NCBI GenBank assembly: GCA_038400315.1
Contig: CP151667.1
Location: 3,483,174-3,547,173, forward strand
Direction: 5' to 3'
Source: Isosphaeraceae bacterium EP7
GTDB taxonomy: Bacteria > Planctomycetota > Planctomycetia > Isosphaerales > Isosphaeraceae
DNA length: 64,000 nucleotides
The notes beneath the pieces were generated by a model. That model was not told the DNA's origin. It saw only the letters and a list, made by a program, of their open reading frames with translations, and did no database searches. Positions within the stretch are counted from its first letter, which is position 1. Each line of letters opens with the position of its first letter. Positions 55,733 through 63,836 of the stretch are shown piece after piece. A program made the position numbers and the translations under genes.

Positions 55733-56481
55733 GCGCCGGCGGTTTCCGGCCCTGCCAACTCATCGCGCCTTCGCGGAGGGATCGCATCATGTCGATCACC
55801 CAAGCCGGACATCCCTTCCGCGGAGAGCCGACCCCCGAGCGGCCCTGGACCTCGGGCCTATTCGATGCCGTTCGGGCGGAACCTCTCGGGGCGACAATCC
55901 GGTGAGGCCAGGCCAATCGATGAGTCCGCGGCATCGCCGCCGGATTTCGGCGGCGAGCACAACGAACTGACGGTCATCACATCCAACCCGTGGGCACCAG
56001 GGCCGATACGTCCCGGCTGGCGAACGGGTCTGGAGTGATTGCGGGCAGGATCGGTGAACTTGACTTACGATTTGGCTTAACTTTGGATTTGAACAGACGA
56101 TGCGGCGTCGATTTTGGTCATCGGATTGGGCCTGAATTCTCCGATTTTGTTCATCTTCGAAAGTTTTAGGTTCAGACTCCGGGCCGATGTCGCTTGGTCG
56201 AGATAGAGGCCCCCAGAAACGCTGGAGACTAGCCAGCCTGGGTTGGTCGACGAAGTGAGTGCAGATCTGTCGTGGGCGACGATTGTCGCGTGCGTCGAGA
56301 TTGCGTTCGGTGCGTTGGAAGTCTGCTCCGGCAGTCAACTTGAGGTCGCGGTCCCCCCCGGCCGGCGAGTGCTCGTGCGTGCCCCTTGGTGCGCCGGGTG
56401 TTTGTCCTGTTTCGCGTGTTCAAGTGGACCGGCACAGCTCGGCGGGTTCGCCGTGCGCGCCTGGTTTGTCGGAGTCGACGG
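55733..56481. other. Intergenic, less GC-rich
   Basis: About 750 bp between the regulator gene and the acyltransferase gene. The stretch 56030-56170 is markedly AT-richer. Minus-strand frames (55796-56338, 56229-56753) are Arg-rich without ribosome sites or domain-like features and were not accepted. No RNA gene is recognised. Confidence 0.45.
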
Positions 56482-57648
56482 ATGACTTCAACGACGATGG
56501 GATCGGGTCGGTACGCGATGATCGATGCCGTTCGTGGCCTGGTCTGCGTGCTAGTGGTGGTGGACCACGCGGGCATCGCGATCGCGACGCGAGGGACGCC
56601 CGGCGATGGCCTGGAGGCCCGACTGCAACAGTTGGTCGTCCAGGCCCTGACCCTGGGGATCGCACCTTCGCTGTTCTTCGTGCTCAGCGGGTTCTGCGTG
56701 GCGGCGGGCGTGGAGTCGGCCCGGAGCAAGGGGGGATCGCCGGTCGGATTCATGCTGAAGCGGCTCTGGCGGACGTTCCCGCCTTACTGGGCAGCCCTGA
56801 TGGTCTTCGCTGGGGTTGTCCTGGCGCTGGATGTGGCCGGGTTGGGATGGGTGTATTCCGGTGGGGTGGCATTGCAGCTGGAATCGCCCTGGGCGCTGAG
56901 CTGGCCCCAGTGGGTGGGCAACCTGACGCTCTCGGAGACCTGGCGACCCAGCGTTTTCGGCGGCGGCGACGTGCTGGTCTTCACGCGGGTGGGGTGGTCG
57001 CTCTGCTATCAGGAGCAGTTCTACCTGCTCTGCGTACTGGCCTGGGCGCTGGTGCCGCGCGGGATGCACGGGGCCCTGGCGGTGGCGACGATCGGGGCGG
57101 CCCTGACCCGCGCGATCGCGGTGGACATCGGGGCGGCGCACCGGATCGAGGGGACCTTGCCGCTGCTCTGGCACGAGTTCGCCATCGGCCTGGCGGTGTA
57201 CTGGCGGCTGCGGGTAGCCTCGACGGCCTGGGCTCGCCGGGCGGTGGATTTCGGGCTGGCGGGCCTGGTGGTGGCGTGCCTGGCCTCGGGCTCGATCAAG
57301 ACGGCGGCTGCGGCCGGCCTGGGGCTACTGCTGATCTTGATGCAGCCCTGGGACGCGAGGCTGGTGGCGGTGCGTGCGGCCGGGCCGTTGCGGGCGTGCG
57401 GGCGGCGCTGTTACAGCATCTACCTGGTACATCTGCCGTTCGTGACGCTCGTGAACGTGACGCTGTGTCACCTGGGACTGGAGCACTTCTGGGGCCGCGT
57501 GTTCGTGCTGCTGCCGGCCGCGACGGCCGTGGCGGTGGCCGCGGGATGGGCCTTCCACCACGTCGTCGAGCGGCGATTCATGGACCTGCCCACGCTCGGC
57601 CTGGTCAGCGGCCCATGGACCAGGCGGCGAGTTGCAGGGTCCCCTTGA
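56482..57648 (+). CDS. Acyltransferase-3 family membrane protein (OafA/YrhL-like)
   Basis: From ATG 56482 (CGGAG 7 nt upstream) the product has 388 residues and about ten membrane helices. The family motif R-x-x-A-x-x-H is seen as AVRGLVCVLVVVDHAG with His29, a central SLFFVLSGFCVAAG, and WSLCYQEQFYLLCVLAW, matching the WSLxxEEQFY signature. Such enzymes O-acylate polysaccharides, lipids or antibiotics at the membrane. The first 96 bases of the longest frame (from 56386) lack support. The 3' end overlaps the convergent hpnH gene by 44 bp, so the two tails are read on both strands. Confidence 0.9.
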   Translation: MTSTTMGSGRYAMIDAVRGLVCVLVVVDHAGIAIATRGTPGDGLEARLQQLVVQALTLGIAPSLFFVLSGFCVAAGVESARSKGGSPVGFMLKRLWRTFPPYWAALMVFAGVVLALDVAGLGWVYSGGVALQLESPWALSWPQWVGNLTLSETWRPSVFGGGDVLVFTRVGWSLCYQEQFYLLCVLAWALVPRGMHGALAVATIGAALTRAIAVDIGAAHRIEGTLPLLWHEFAIGLAVYWRLRVASTAWARRAVDFGLAGLVVACLASGSIKTAAAAGLGLLLILMQPWDARLVAVRAAGPLRACGRRCYSIYLVHLPFVTLVNVTLCHLGLEHFWGRVFVLLPAATAVAVAAGWAFHHVVERRFMDLPTLGLVSGPWTRRRVAGSP

Positions 57649-58615
57649 CGGACTTCATGGCCTCGTCGACGGCGCTGTGCTCGAAGCCGCTGTGCATCTT
57701 GCAGTTGAGGCAGCGGGGGTCCTTGCGGCTCTCCCAGTAGGCCCAGTCGGTCTTGTCCCAGAACTCCTGGAAGTCCTGGTGATAGCCCTCGCCCTCGATG
57801 AGGTAGCAGGGGGCCTTCCAGCCCTTGGGGGTGTAGTTGACGGTGGACCAGGGGGAACAGGGAAGCTCGCGGAGGCCGGCGGCGAACTCCAGGAACATGG
57901 GCGTGGCGTTGATCTTGTACTTATGCGTCAGGGCCAGCTCGCGGATGGCCTTGAACTTCTCGTGGATCTGGTCGCGGTTCAGGAAGACGTCGCGCTCGAC
58001 GCTCTGGTACTCGTAGCCGGGCGAGACGAGGATGCCGTTGGCCTTGAGCCGGTCGACCAGCTCGCAGAGTTCCTTGACCTCGCCGACGGCCGTCTCCTTG
58101 TACACGGTGGTGTTCAGGAAGATGGTGTAGCCCAGCTCCTTGCCCTTCTTGATCATCTCGACGGCCTTGTCGAAGACGCCGGCACGGTTGCACACGAAGT
58201 CATGCGTCTCGCGCATGCCGTCCAGGTGCACCATGAGGAAGAGCTTGGGGCTGGGGGGGATGACCCCGTAGAGCTTGGTGTCGAGCTTCAACGCATTGGT
58301 GCAGAGCAGGACGTAGCGGTCGCGGGCGACCAGGCCGTCGATCAGCTCCTTCAGCTCGGGATAGAGCGTGGGCTCGCCGCCGCAGATGTTGACGATCGGG
58401 GCGCCGCAGTCCTCGGCGGCCTTCAGGCAGGCCTCGACCGGCATCCGGTCGGCCAGCTTGCCGGAGTAGCGCTCGACGGAGCAGCCGACGCAGGCGAGGT
58501 TGCAGGTGTACAGCGGCTCGAGCATCAGCACGGTGGCATACCGCGCGTTGCCCTTGCGGCGCTGGCGGGCTCGGTGCTTGGCCTGGGCCAGGGTGAACCC
58601 CAACGGGTATCGCAT
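57605..58615 (-). CDS. hpnH: HpnH, adenosylhopane-forming radical SAM enzyme
   Basis: The 336-residue product has the radical SAM cluster motif TCNLACVGCS (Cys38, Cys42, Cys45) after VLMLEPLY, then CGAPIVNICGGEPTLYPELK, YVLLCTNALKL, FLMVHLDGMRETHDFVCNRA and ILVSPGYEYQSVERDVFLNR. These match HpnH, which adds 5'-deoxyadenosine to a hopene (diploptene) in making extended C35 hopanoids. ATG 58615 follows GAGG by 9 nt; a minus-strand frame extends far upstream to 62611 but is antisense to other genes. A squalene-hopene cyclase is not in this window. It lies tail-to-tail with an acyltransferase-3 gene. Confidence 0.93.
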   Translation of the reverse strand: MRYPLGFTLAQAKHRARQRRKGNARYATVLMLEPLYTCNLACVGCSVERYSGKLADRMPVEACLKAAEDCGAPIVNICGGEPTLYPELKELIDGLVARDRYVLLCTNALKLDTKLYGVIPPSPKLFLMVHLDGMRETHDFVCNRAGVFDKAVEMIKKGKELGYTIFLNTTVYKETAVGEVKELCELVDRLKANGILVSPGYEYQSVERDVFLNRDQIHEKFKAIRELALTHKYKINATPMFLEFAAGLRELPCSPWSTVNYTPKGWKAPCYLIEGEGYHQDFQEFWDKTDWAYWESRKDPRCLNCKMHSGFEHSAVDEAMKSVKGTLQLAAWSMGR

Positions 58616-58882
58616 CGCCAACCACCTCGCTCTTGCGCCTCCGCCGCCGGCGTGCCGGGGCGGTCCCTCCTGGAACCATGGGTCGTGATCATAACGGATT
58701 TGCCGGCCTTGGGAACGGGCAATTCTCACGGGGCCTTGGATGGGTTGCCGGACAACTCGACGCAGCCGTCCGGCTTGACCGATCCGGCGCCGGCGGCCAC
58801 AATCCCCCCCTTCGCCGCAGAGGTCGCCGGCCGACCTCGCGGCCCGGCCGAAGCAGGCCTCCAGACCCCGAGCTTGCCCACG

Positions 58883-59818
58883 ATGCCCGAGACTCGACCG
58901 ACCGATCGGCTGGACGCCCTGGGCGTGGCCGTCGCGGTCTTCTGCTGTGCTTTGTGGGGGGGGAACGCGGTCGCCGCCCGGTTTGCCATCCCCGACATCC
59001 CGCCGATTGCCTCTAGCGCCATGCGGTTCGCGCTCGGGGTGCCGATCATCGGCCTGTTCTGCGTCTGGGCGAAAGAGCCGCTCTGGCCGGCTCGCAAGTA
59101 CTTGCCGCTGCTGATGTTGCACTCGATCCTGGCGAGCCTCCAGATCGGGGCGTTCAACTGGGGGACGGGGCACGGCGAGGCGGGCCGGTCGTCGGTTTAC
59201 ATCAATATTCACCCGCTCGTCGTGGCGCCGCTGGCCTGGGCCGTGCTGGGCGAGCGGCTGGGCGTTCGCGGGATCTTCGGCCTGGCGTCGGCGGTGGCCG
59301 GGGTGGCGGTCCTGCTGTCGGAGCCGCTGAGGAGGGGCGGGGGCATGACCGGCGACGCGGTGGTCTTGCTGGCGGGCCTGGTCTTCGGGGTCCAGACGAT
59401 CGCCCAGAAGCTGACGTTCCCGGTCATCCCGCCGACGACCTTGCTGTTCTCGCAGAGCGTGCTGGCGGTCCCGCTGTCGGCGGCGGCGAGCCTGGCGTTC
59501 GAGCGGGGAGACAGCTACACGTTCTCCAGCACGGCCGTCTGGGCGGTCGTCTACCAGGGGCTGGCGGTTTCGGGGCTCTGCTTCACGCTCTGGATGCTGC
59601 TGCTGCGGCGGTATCCGGCGGGCCGGCTTGCGACCCTGGCGTTCCTGACCCCGCTGTTCGGCGTGGCGCTCGGGCACCTGCTGCGGGGCGAGCCCCTGAC
59701 CGCCGCGTTGATGGCCGGCGGGGCCCTGGTGGGCCTGGGGATCTACCTGGTCGCTTCGGATCGGACGGCGCACCACCAGCCCGCGGACATCGGCCTGCCG
59801 GGCGAGGATGCGCCTTAG
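58883..59818 (+). CDS. DMT superfamily (EamA) transporter
   Basis: From ATG 58883 the product has 311 residues with ten membrane helices in two EamA halves: residues 10-150 (ALGVAVAVFCCALWGGNAVA, ILASLQIGAFNWG, VVAPLAWAVLGERLGVRG) and 165-295 (VVLLAGLVFGVQTIAQKL, LAVSGLCFTLWMLLLRRYPA, ALVGLGIYLV). The motif of helix-end PLAWAVLGERLG matches EamA. It probably exports or imports a small metabolite; the substrate is unreadable. The frame starts much further upstream (57632), antisense to hpnH, and is not used. It ends 8 bp before the convergent glycosyltransferase gene. Confidence 0.92.
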   Translation: MPETRPTDRLDALGVAVAVFCCALWGGNAVAARFAIPDIPPIASSAMRFALGVPIIGLFCVWAKEPLWPARKYLPLLMLHSILASLQIGAFNWGTGHGEAGRSSVYINIHPLVVAPLAWAVLGERLGVRGIFGLASAVAGVAVLLSEPLRRGGGMTGDAVVLLAGLVFGVQTIAQKLTFPVIPPTTLLFSQSVLAVPLSAAASLAFERGDSYTFSSTAVWAVVYQGLAVSGLCFTLWMLLLRRYPAGRLATLAFLTPLFGVALGHLLRGEPLTAALMAGGALVGLGIYLVASDRTAHHQPADIGLPGEDAP

Positions 59819-59826
59819 TTCCCAGG

Positions 59827-60684
59827 TCAGGCATGCGGGGGAGTCTTGTGCCGGGGGTGCGGCCGGCCGACGGCGTGGCGTGCCATCATGTTCAGGAAGA
59901 AGAGGCCGTTGCCCAGGTAGCGTTTGGTCAGGCGCCTGGGCTCTAGCCAGAGGCGGTAGGTCCACTCCATGCCGGTCTTCTGGAAGACCCGAGGGGCCCG
60001 GCTGACTCGGCCCGCGGCGAAGTCGAACGTCGCCCCAACCTGGGCGCAGAGCGGGACTTGCAGCTCGTGCAGGTGCTCGTCGATCCAGAGCTCTCCCTTG
60101 GGCTGGCCGAAGGCAACCAGCAGCAGGTCTGGCTTGGCCTCGCGGATCCGGGCGATCAGCGCGGCGCGTTCCTCGGGGGTGGGGGTACGGAACGGCGGGG
60201 CGTAGGTGTCGACGATCTGGAGGCCGGGATACTTGGCCCGCAGGTTGACCGCGGCGGTCTCGGCCACGCCGGGCTCTCCGCCCAGGAAGAACATCCGGTA
60301 GCCCTTGGCGGCGGCCAGCTCGGAGAGGTGGAAGATCAGGTCGGAGCCGGCCACCCGGCCGGGCAGGGGGGTCTTCTTCAGGCGGGCCGCCCAGACGAGG
60401 GGCATGCCGTCGGCCATGATGAAGGCCGCGTCGCCTGCCACCCTTCGCACCTCGGGCTTCTTGTGGGCCAGCATGGCGAAGTTCAGGTTGGCCGTGATGA
60501 AGTGCGAGGGCACCCTCGCTTCGACAAGCTGCTCGATCGCGGCCAGCGTCTCGTGCATCGTGATCGGGCTGAGCGGCAGGTCCCAGAGCCGGATCGGCGG
60601 AAAGATCGCCCGCGTCGGGGCGGTCCGGGGGGCCGGGCTGGGCGGGCTCTGGCTGGGCTCGGTGGTGGTCGGGGCGCTGCTCAT
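59827..60684 (-). CDS. WecG/TagA/CpsF family glycosyltransferase
   Basis: The 285-residue product has a Pro/Thr-rich tail of about 40 residues, then the family blocks: FITANLNFAMLAHKKPEVRR, AFIMADGMPLVWAARL, MFFLGGEPGVAETAAVNLRA, DLLLVAFGQPKGELWIDEHL and CAQVGATFDFAAGRVSRAPR. These match WecG/TagA, which transfer N-acetylmannosaminyl residues from UDP-sugars onto lipid-linked carriers in cell-surface polymer synthesis. ADGMPLVW is close to the catalytic-site motif of the family. ATG 60684 is the first reasonable start inside a frame open to 60786. It converges with the DMT transporter gene. Confidence 0.92.
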   Translation of the reverse strand: MSSAPTTTEPSQSPPSPAPRTAPTRAIFPPIRLWDLPLSPITMHETLAAIEQLVEARVPSHFITANLNFAMLAHKKPEVRRVAGDAAFIMADGMPLVWAARLKKTPLPGRVAGSDLIFHLSELAAAKGYRMFFLGGEPGVAETAAVNLRAKYPGLQIVDTYAPPFRTPTPEERAALIARIREAKPDLLLVAFGQPKGELWIDEHLHELQVPLCAQVGATFDFAAGRVSRAPRVFQKTGMEWTYRLWLEPRRLTKRYLGNGLFFLNMMARHAVGRPHPRHKTPPHA

Positions 60685-60955
60685 GGGCGTGATGTCGCCA
60701 AGGTTCCTGGGTGGCCGCGGCCTGCATCGTGGATGCGGCCGGGCGCCGATTGGCCCCGTCGAGCGTGGGGCGCGGAGGAGCATCAAGGTTTCGTACGCGG
60801 CTCCCCCCTGTCAAGTGACACTCGAATTCTCCCGGATTGGTCCGGCCTGGCGGGAGGTAGCCGGTGGCCCCGGGCGCGGGGATAATGGGGCGCCGCCCGC
60901 GCGGGCTCGACCACCCAGGCCGGGCCCCTCTCCCGGGTGCGGAGGAGATGCGACC

Positions 60956-62473
60956 ATGGACGACGGCAAGTTCCAGAGGCGTCGACGGTTCCTGCGGACG
61001 ACCGCGGCCCTCGGCGTTGGCGCGGGGATCGGCCCCGCGGGGCTGCTGGCGGGCGTCACGCCGGCCCGCGCCGAAGACATGAAGCTGGGCCCCGACGCCG
61101 TCCGGCTCAGGCCCGAGATCGAGCCGGTCGTGCGCTGGATCGAGGAGACGCCCCGCGAGAAAATCCTCGAGGTCGCCCTCGGCCACCTCAAGGCGGGGCT
61201 CAGCTACCGCGACCTGCTCGCCGGCCTGTTCCTGGCGGGCATCCGCAACGTCCAGCCCAGGCCGGTCGGGTTCAAGTTCCACGCCGTGCTCGTGGTCAAC
61301 TCGGCCCATACGCTGGGCCAGACAGCCCCCGTGGACGACCGGCTCCTGCCCTTGCTCTGGGCGCTCGACACGTTCAAGAACTCGCAGGCCCAGGACATCA
61401 AGGAGGGGGACTGGACCCTTTCCAAGGTGGACGAGTCGAAGGTTCCCGGCCCAGGCCGGGCGAAGGCCGAATTCGCCGAGGCCATGGACGCCTGGGACGT
61501 GGCCAAGGCCGACGCCGCAAGCGCAGGCCTCTGCCGGGCCGCCGGTGCCGCCGAGACCATGGAGTCGTTCTGGCGGTACGCCGTGCGCGACCAGCGGGAT
61601 ATCGGCCACAAGGCCATCTTCGCCATGCAGTGTTGGCGGACCTTGCAGGCGATCGGCTGGAGCCACGCCGAGCCCGTCCTGCGCTGCCTGGCCTACGGCA
61701 TGCTTGACCTGGGCGGCGACAAGCCGGGCGTGGTCGGGCCCTACGAGCCCAACAAGGACCTCGCCGCCACCATCCGGCCCGACTGGATCGCCGGCAAGCC
61801 CGACCCCGCGGCCACCCGCGCCCTGCTGGAAGTGCTCCGCCAGGCCGACCCCGAAACCGCCTCGGCCGAGGCCGCCGCGATGCTCAACAAGGGCGTCGCC
61901 CCCGGCTCGATCTGGGACGCCGTCGCCCTGTCGGGTGCCGAACTCCTGATGCGTAAGCCCGGCATCATCCCCATCCACGCCGTCACATCGGCCAATGCGT
62001 TGCACTACATCTACGCGGCCAGCGGCGACGAGACCACGCGCAAGCTGGCCTTGCTGCAAGCCGTCGGCTGGAACCCCATGTACCGCGAGCGGATCAACCC
62101 CGCCCCGACCCTGCGGGTGGACGACCTGGCGGAGATGCCCACCGAGGCCAAGGGCGACGCCGCCGTCCCCGAGATCTTCGCGGCCATCAACGCCGACCGC
62201 AAGCAGGCGAGCGCCAAGGCCCTTTCCTACCTGAACGCGGGTGGCTCGCCCGACCTGATCTTCGCCACGGCCCGCCGGATGATTTTCCACAAGGGCCGAG
62301 ACAGCCACGACTACAAGTACGGGGCCGCCGCCTGGGAAGAATTCCGGCTCGCCGCCGACCCCCGCTGGCAGGCCCCCCTCGTCGCCGCCACCATGGCCAA
62401 CCTCCCCGGCGCCGAGACCCCCGACAGCCCCCTGATGATCCGCGCCCGCGAGGCCGTGGCCCAGGCGCTCTGA
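60956..62473 (+). CDS. Tat-exported protein of unknown function
   Basis: From ATG 60956 (GGAGGAG 8 nt upstream) the product has 505 residues. The start RRRRFLRTTAALGVGAGIG is a twin-arginine-type signal, so it is probably exported folded, perhaps with a cofactor. The mature part is almost wholly helical with repeated short motifs containing His and aromatic residues: VGFKFHAVLVVNSAHTLG, PLLWALDTFKNSQAQDIKEG, FAMQCWRTLQAIGWSHAEPV, IPIHAVTSANALHYIYAASG. A helical repeat oxidoreductase of the questin-oxidase type is one possibility, but I cannot establish it. The longest frame starts at 60305 antisense to the glycosyltransferase. Confidence 0.85.
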   Translation: MDDGKFQRRRRFLRTTAALGVGAGIGPAGLLAGVTPARAEDMKLGPDAVRLRPEIEPVVRWIEETPREKILEVALGHLKAGLSYRDLLAGLFLAGIRNVQPRPVGFKFHAVLVVNSAHTLGQTAPVDDRLLPLLWALDTFKNSQAQDIKEGDWTLSKVDESKVPGPGRAKAEFAEAMDAWDVAKADAASAGLCRAAGAAETMESFWRYAVRDQRDIGHKAIFAMQCWRTLQAIGWSHAEPVLRCLAYGMLDLGGDKPGVVGPYEPNKDLAATIRPDWIAGKPDPAATRALLEVLRQADPETASAEAAAMLNKGVAPGSIWDAVALSGAELLMRKPGIIPIHAVTSANALHYIYAASGDETTRKLALLQAVGWNPMYRERINPAPTLRVDDLAEMPTEAKGDAAVPEIFAAINADRKQASAKALSYLNAGGSPDLIFATARRMIFHKGRDSHDYKYGAAAWEEFRLAADPRWQAPLVAATMANLPGAETPDSPLMIRAREAVAQAL

Positions 62474-62552
62474 TTCGCTCACCCGAGGCCGTGCGACCTT
62501 CGCATCGCACGGCCTCGGCGTTCGATCCTCGGAACCGGCTTGGAGTCGGGCG

Positions 62553-62840
62553 ATGAGGGGGCGAAGGTGCGGTTGGACCAGTCCGATCATGGCTGCTATC
62601 ATTATAAGCATGTTGCTTTGTTGCTGGATTAAATCTATAATGAGAAAAGTATATTATGTGTTTGTGTCTATCGCCTCGATCGTCTGCTCGGCGATGATCT
62701 TGAGGGCCTCTGGCCAGGGAATCAACTCCTTCGTTGGCTACCTGATTGTCATGGCGACGGCTGTGATGGTTTGCTTGCAGTGGCTGATTTTCCCCTCGTT
62801 GGGCGCCCACCCCGGAAAGGTCAGCGATGGAGAAATCTAG
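62553..62840 (+). CDS. Small membrane protein, AT-rich start
   Basis: The 95-residue product is preceded by TTGGAGTC at a spacing of 7 nt. It has three hydrophobic helices (about 13-27 AAIIISMLLCCWIK, 33-50, and 59-82 FVGYLIVMATAVMVCLQWLI) joined by very short loops. The first 25 codons lie in an AT-rich pocket (62590-62670) unlike the rest of the genome. No family recognised. It sits between the two copies of a 45-bp repeat (62403-62449 and 62902-62946). Confidence 0.55.
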   Translation: MRGRRCGWTSPIMAAIIISMLLCCWIKSIMRKVYYVFVSIASIVCSAMILRASGQGINSFVGYLIVMATAVMVCLQWLIFPSLGAHPGKVSDGEI

Positions 62841-62901
62841 ACGACCGACCATCCCTCATATCACCTGATCCGTCCGGGTTAGCGCCGAACGATGACCAGC
62901 A

Positions 62902-62946
62902 TCCCCGGAGCCGAGACCCCGACTGCCCCTGATGATGCGCATCCGC
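62902..62946 (+). repeat. Degenerate copy of the 3' end of the Tat-exported protein gene
   Basis: This segment aligns with 62403-62449 inside the gene at 60956-62473 with only two single-base gaps and a few mismatches (shared CCGGnGCCGAGACCCC and TGATGAT blocks). It is about 500 bp downstream, out of frame after the gaps, and just before the SDR gene, so it looks like a decayed partial duplication. Confidence 0.6.
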
Positions 62947-62981
62947 TGGTTGGAACCACGGCTGAAACAAGGACTTGATTG

Positions 62982-63836
62982 ATGATCCTGGTGACCGGTG
63001 CGACGGGCAGCGTGGGCGGTGAGGTCCTGAAGCGGCTCTCGGCGAAGGGGGAGCGGGTTCGGGCCGTGACTCGTGATCGCCGCAAGGTGTGCGACCTCGA
63101 TTTGCCGGGGGTCGAGTGGATTGAGGGGGACTTTGATCGGCCGGAGACGATGGAGGCGGCCTGCTCCGGCGCGGATCGGGCGTTCCTCCTGACCAGTTCG
63201 TCGGATCGGGCGGAGGCCCAGCAGGTTGCGTTCGCGGTCTCGGCCGGGCGGGCCGGGGTCGGGCATCTGGTGAAGCTGTCGCAGCTGGGGGCGGAGCTGG
63301 ATTCCCCGGGGCGGTTCCAGCGGTATCACGCGGCGGTCGAGGCGGCCATCCGGGAGTCGGGGTTGGCCTTCACGTTCTTGCGGCCGAATCTGTTCATGCA
63401 GGGGCTCCTGAAGTTCCGGACCATGATCGCTGCCCAGGGCCTCTTCTTCATGGCCGCGGGCGACTCGCGGGTGAGCATGATTGATGTCCGCGACGTCGCG
63501 GATGTGGCCGTGGCGGCCCTGACTGAGGCCGGGCACGAGGGGAAGACTTACAACCTGACCGGGCCCGAGGCGCTGACGCATGACGAGATGGGCGAGCGGC
63601 TCTCGGCGGCCGTGGGGCGGAAGATCGCGTTCGTGAACCTGGAGCCCGAGGCGATGCGTCAGGCACTCATGGGCGTCGGGCTGCCGGACTGGCAGGTGGG
63701 CGGGCTGAGCGAGGAATATGCGATGTACCGGGCGGGCGAGGCCGCGGCCGTCGAGACCGGGGTCCGGGACGCCCTGGGGCGTGAGCCTCGAAACTTCGAC
63801 ACATTCGCCCGCGACTACGCGCCGATGTTCTCCTGA
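62982..63836 (+). CDS. NmrA-like / atypical SDR NAD(P)-binding protein
   Basis: From ATG 62982 (AAGGA 8-9 nt upstream; a TTG codon directly precedes it) the product has 284 residues. MILVTGATGSVGGEVLKRLS is the Rossmann motif of the NmrA-like, atypical SDR group; RAVTRDRRK supports NADP binding. HLVKLSQLGAELDS, FTFLRPNLFMQGLL and DVRDVADVAVAALTEAGHEG, with a C-terminal substrate region, are typical. There is no classical YxxxK pair, so it may act as a quinone reductase, a redox sensor or an isoflavone-reductase-like enzyme. Length is normal for the family. Confidence 0.93.
   Translation: MILVTGATGSVGGEVLKRLSAKGERVRAVTRDRRKVCDLDLPGVEWIEGDFDRPETMEAACSGADRAFLLTSSSDRAEAQQVAFAVSAGRAGVGHLVKLSQLGAELDSPGRFQRYHAAVEAAIRESGLAFTFLRPNLFMQGLLKFRTMIAAQGLFFMAAGDSRVSMIDVRDVADVAVAALTEAGHEGKTYNLTGPEALTHDEMGERLSAAVGRKIAFVNLEPEAMRQALMGVGLPDWQVGGLSEEYAMYRAGEAAAVETGVRDALGREPRNFDTFARDYAPMFS

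Noticed and set aside
55796-56753. Two minus-strand frames in the gap before the acyltransferase gene
   Set aside because: Arg- and Pro-rich, no ribosome site, no recognisable fold; the region is treated as intergenic.
57605-62611. Minus-strand frame of 1668 codons covering five genes
   Set aside because: Only the last 336 codons (HpnH) look like protein. The rest is antisense to the DMT transporter and the Tat-exported gene or coincides in frame with the glycosyltransferase only as a shadow; it results from high GC at third positions, which suppresses stops.
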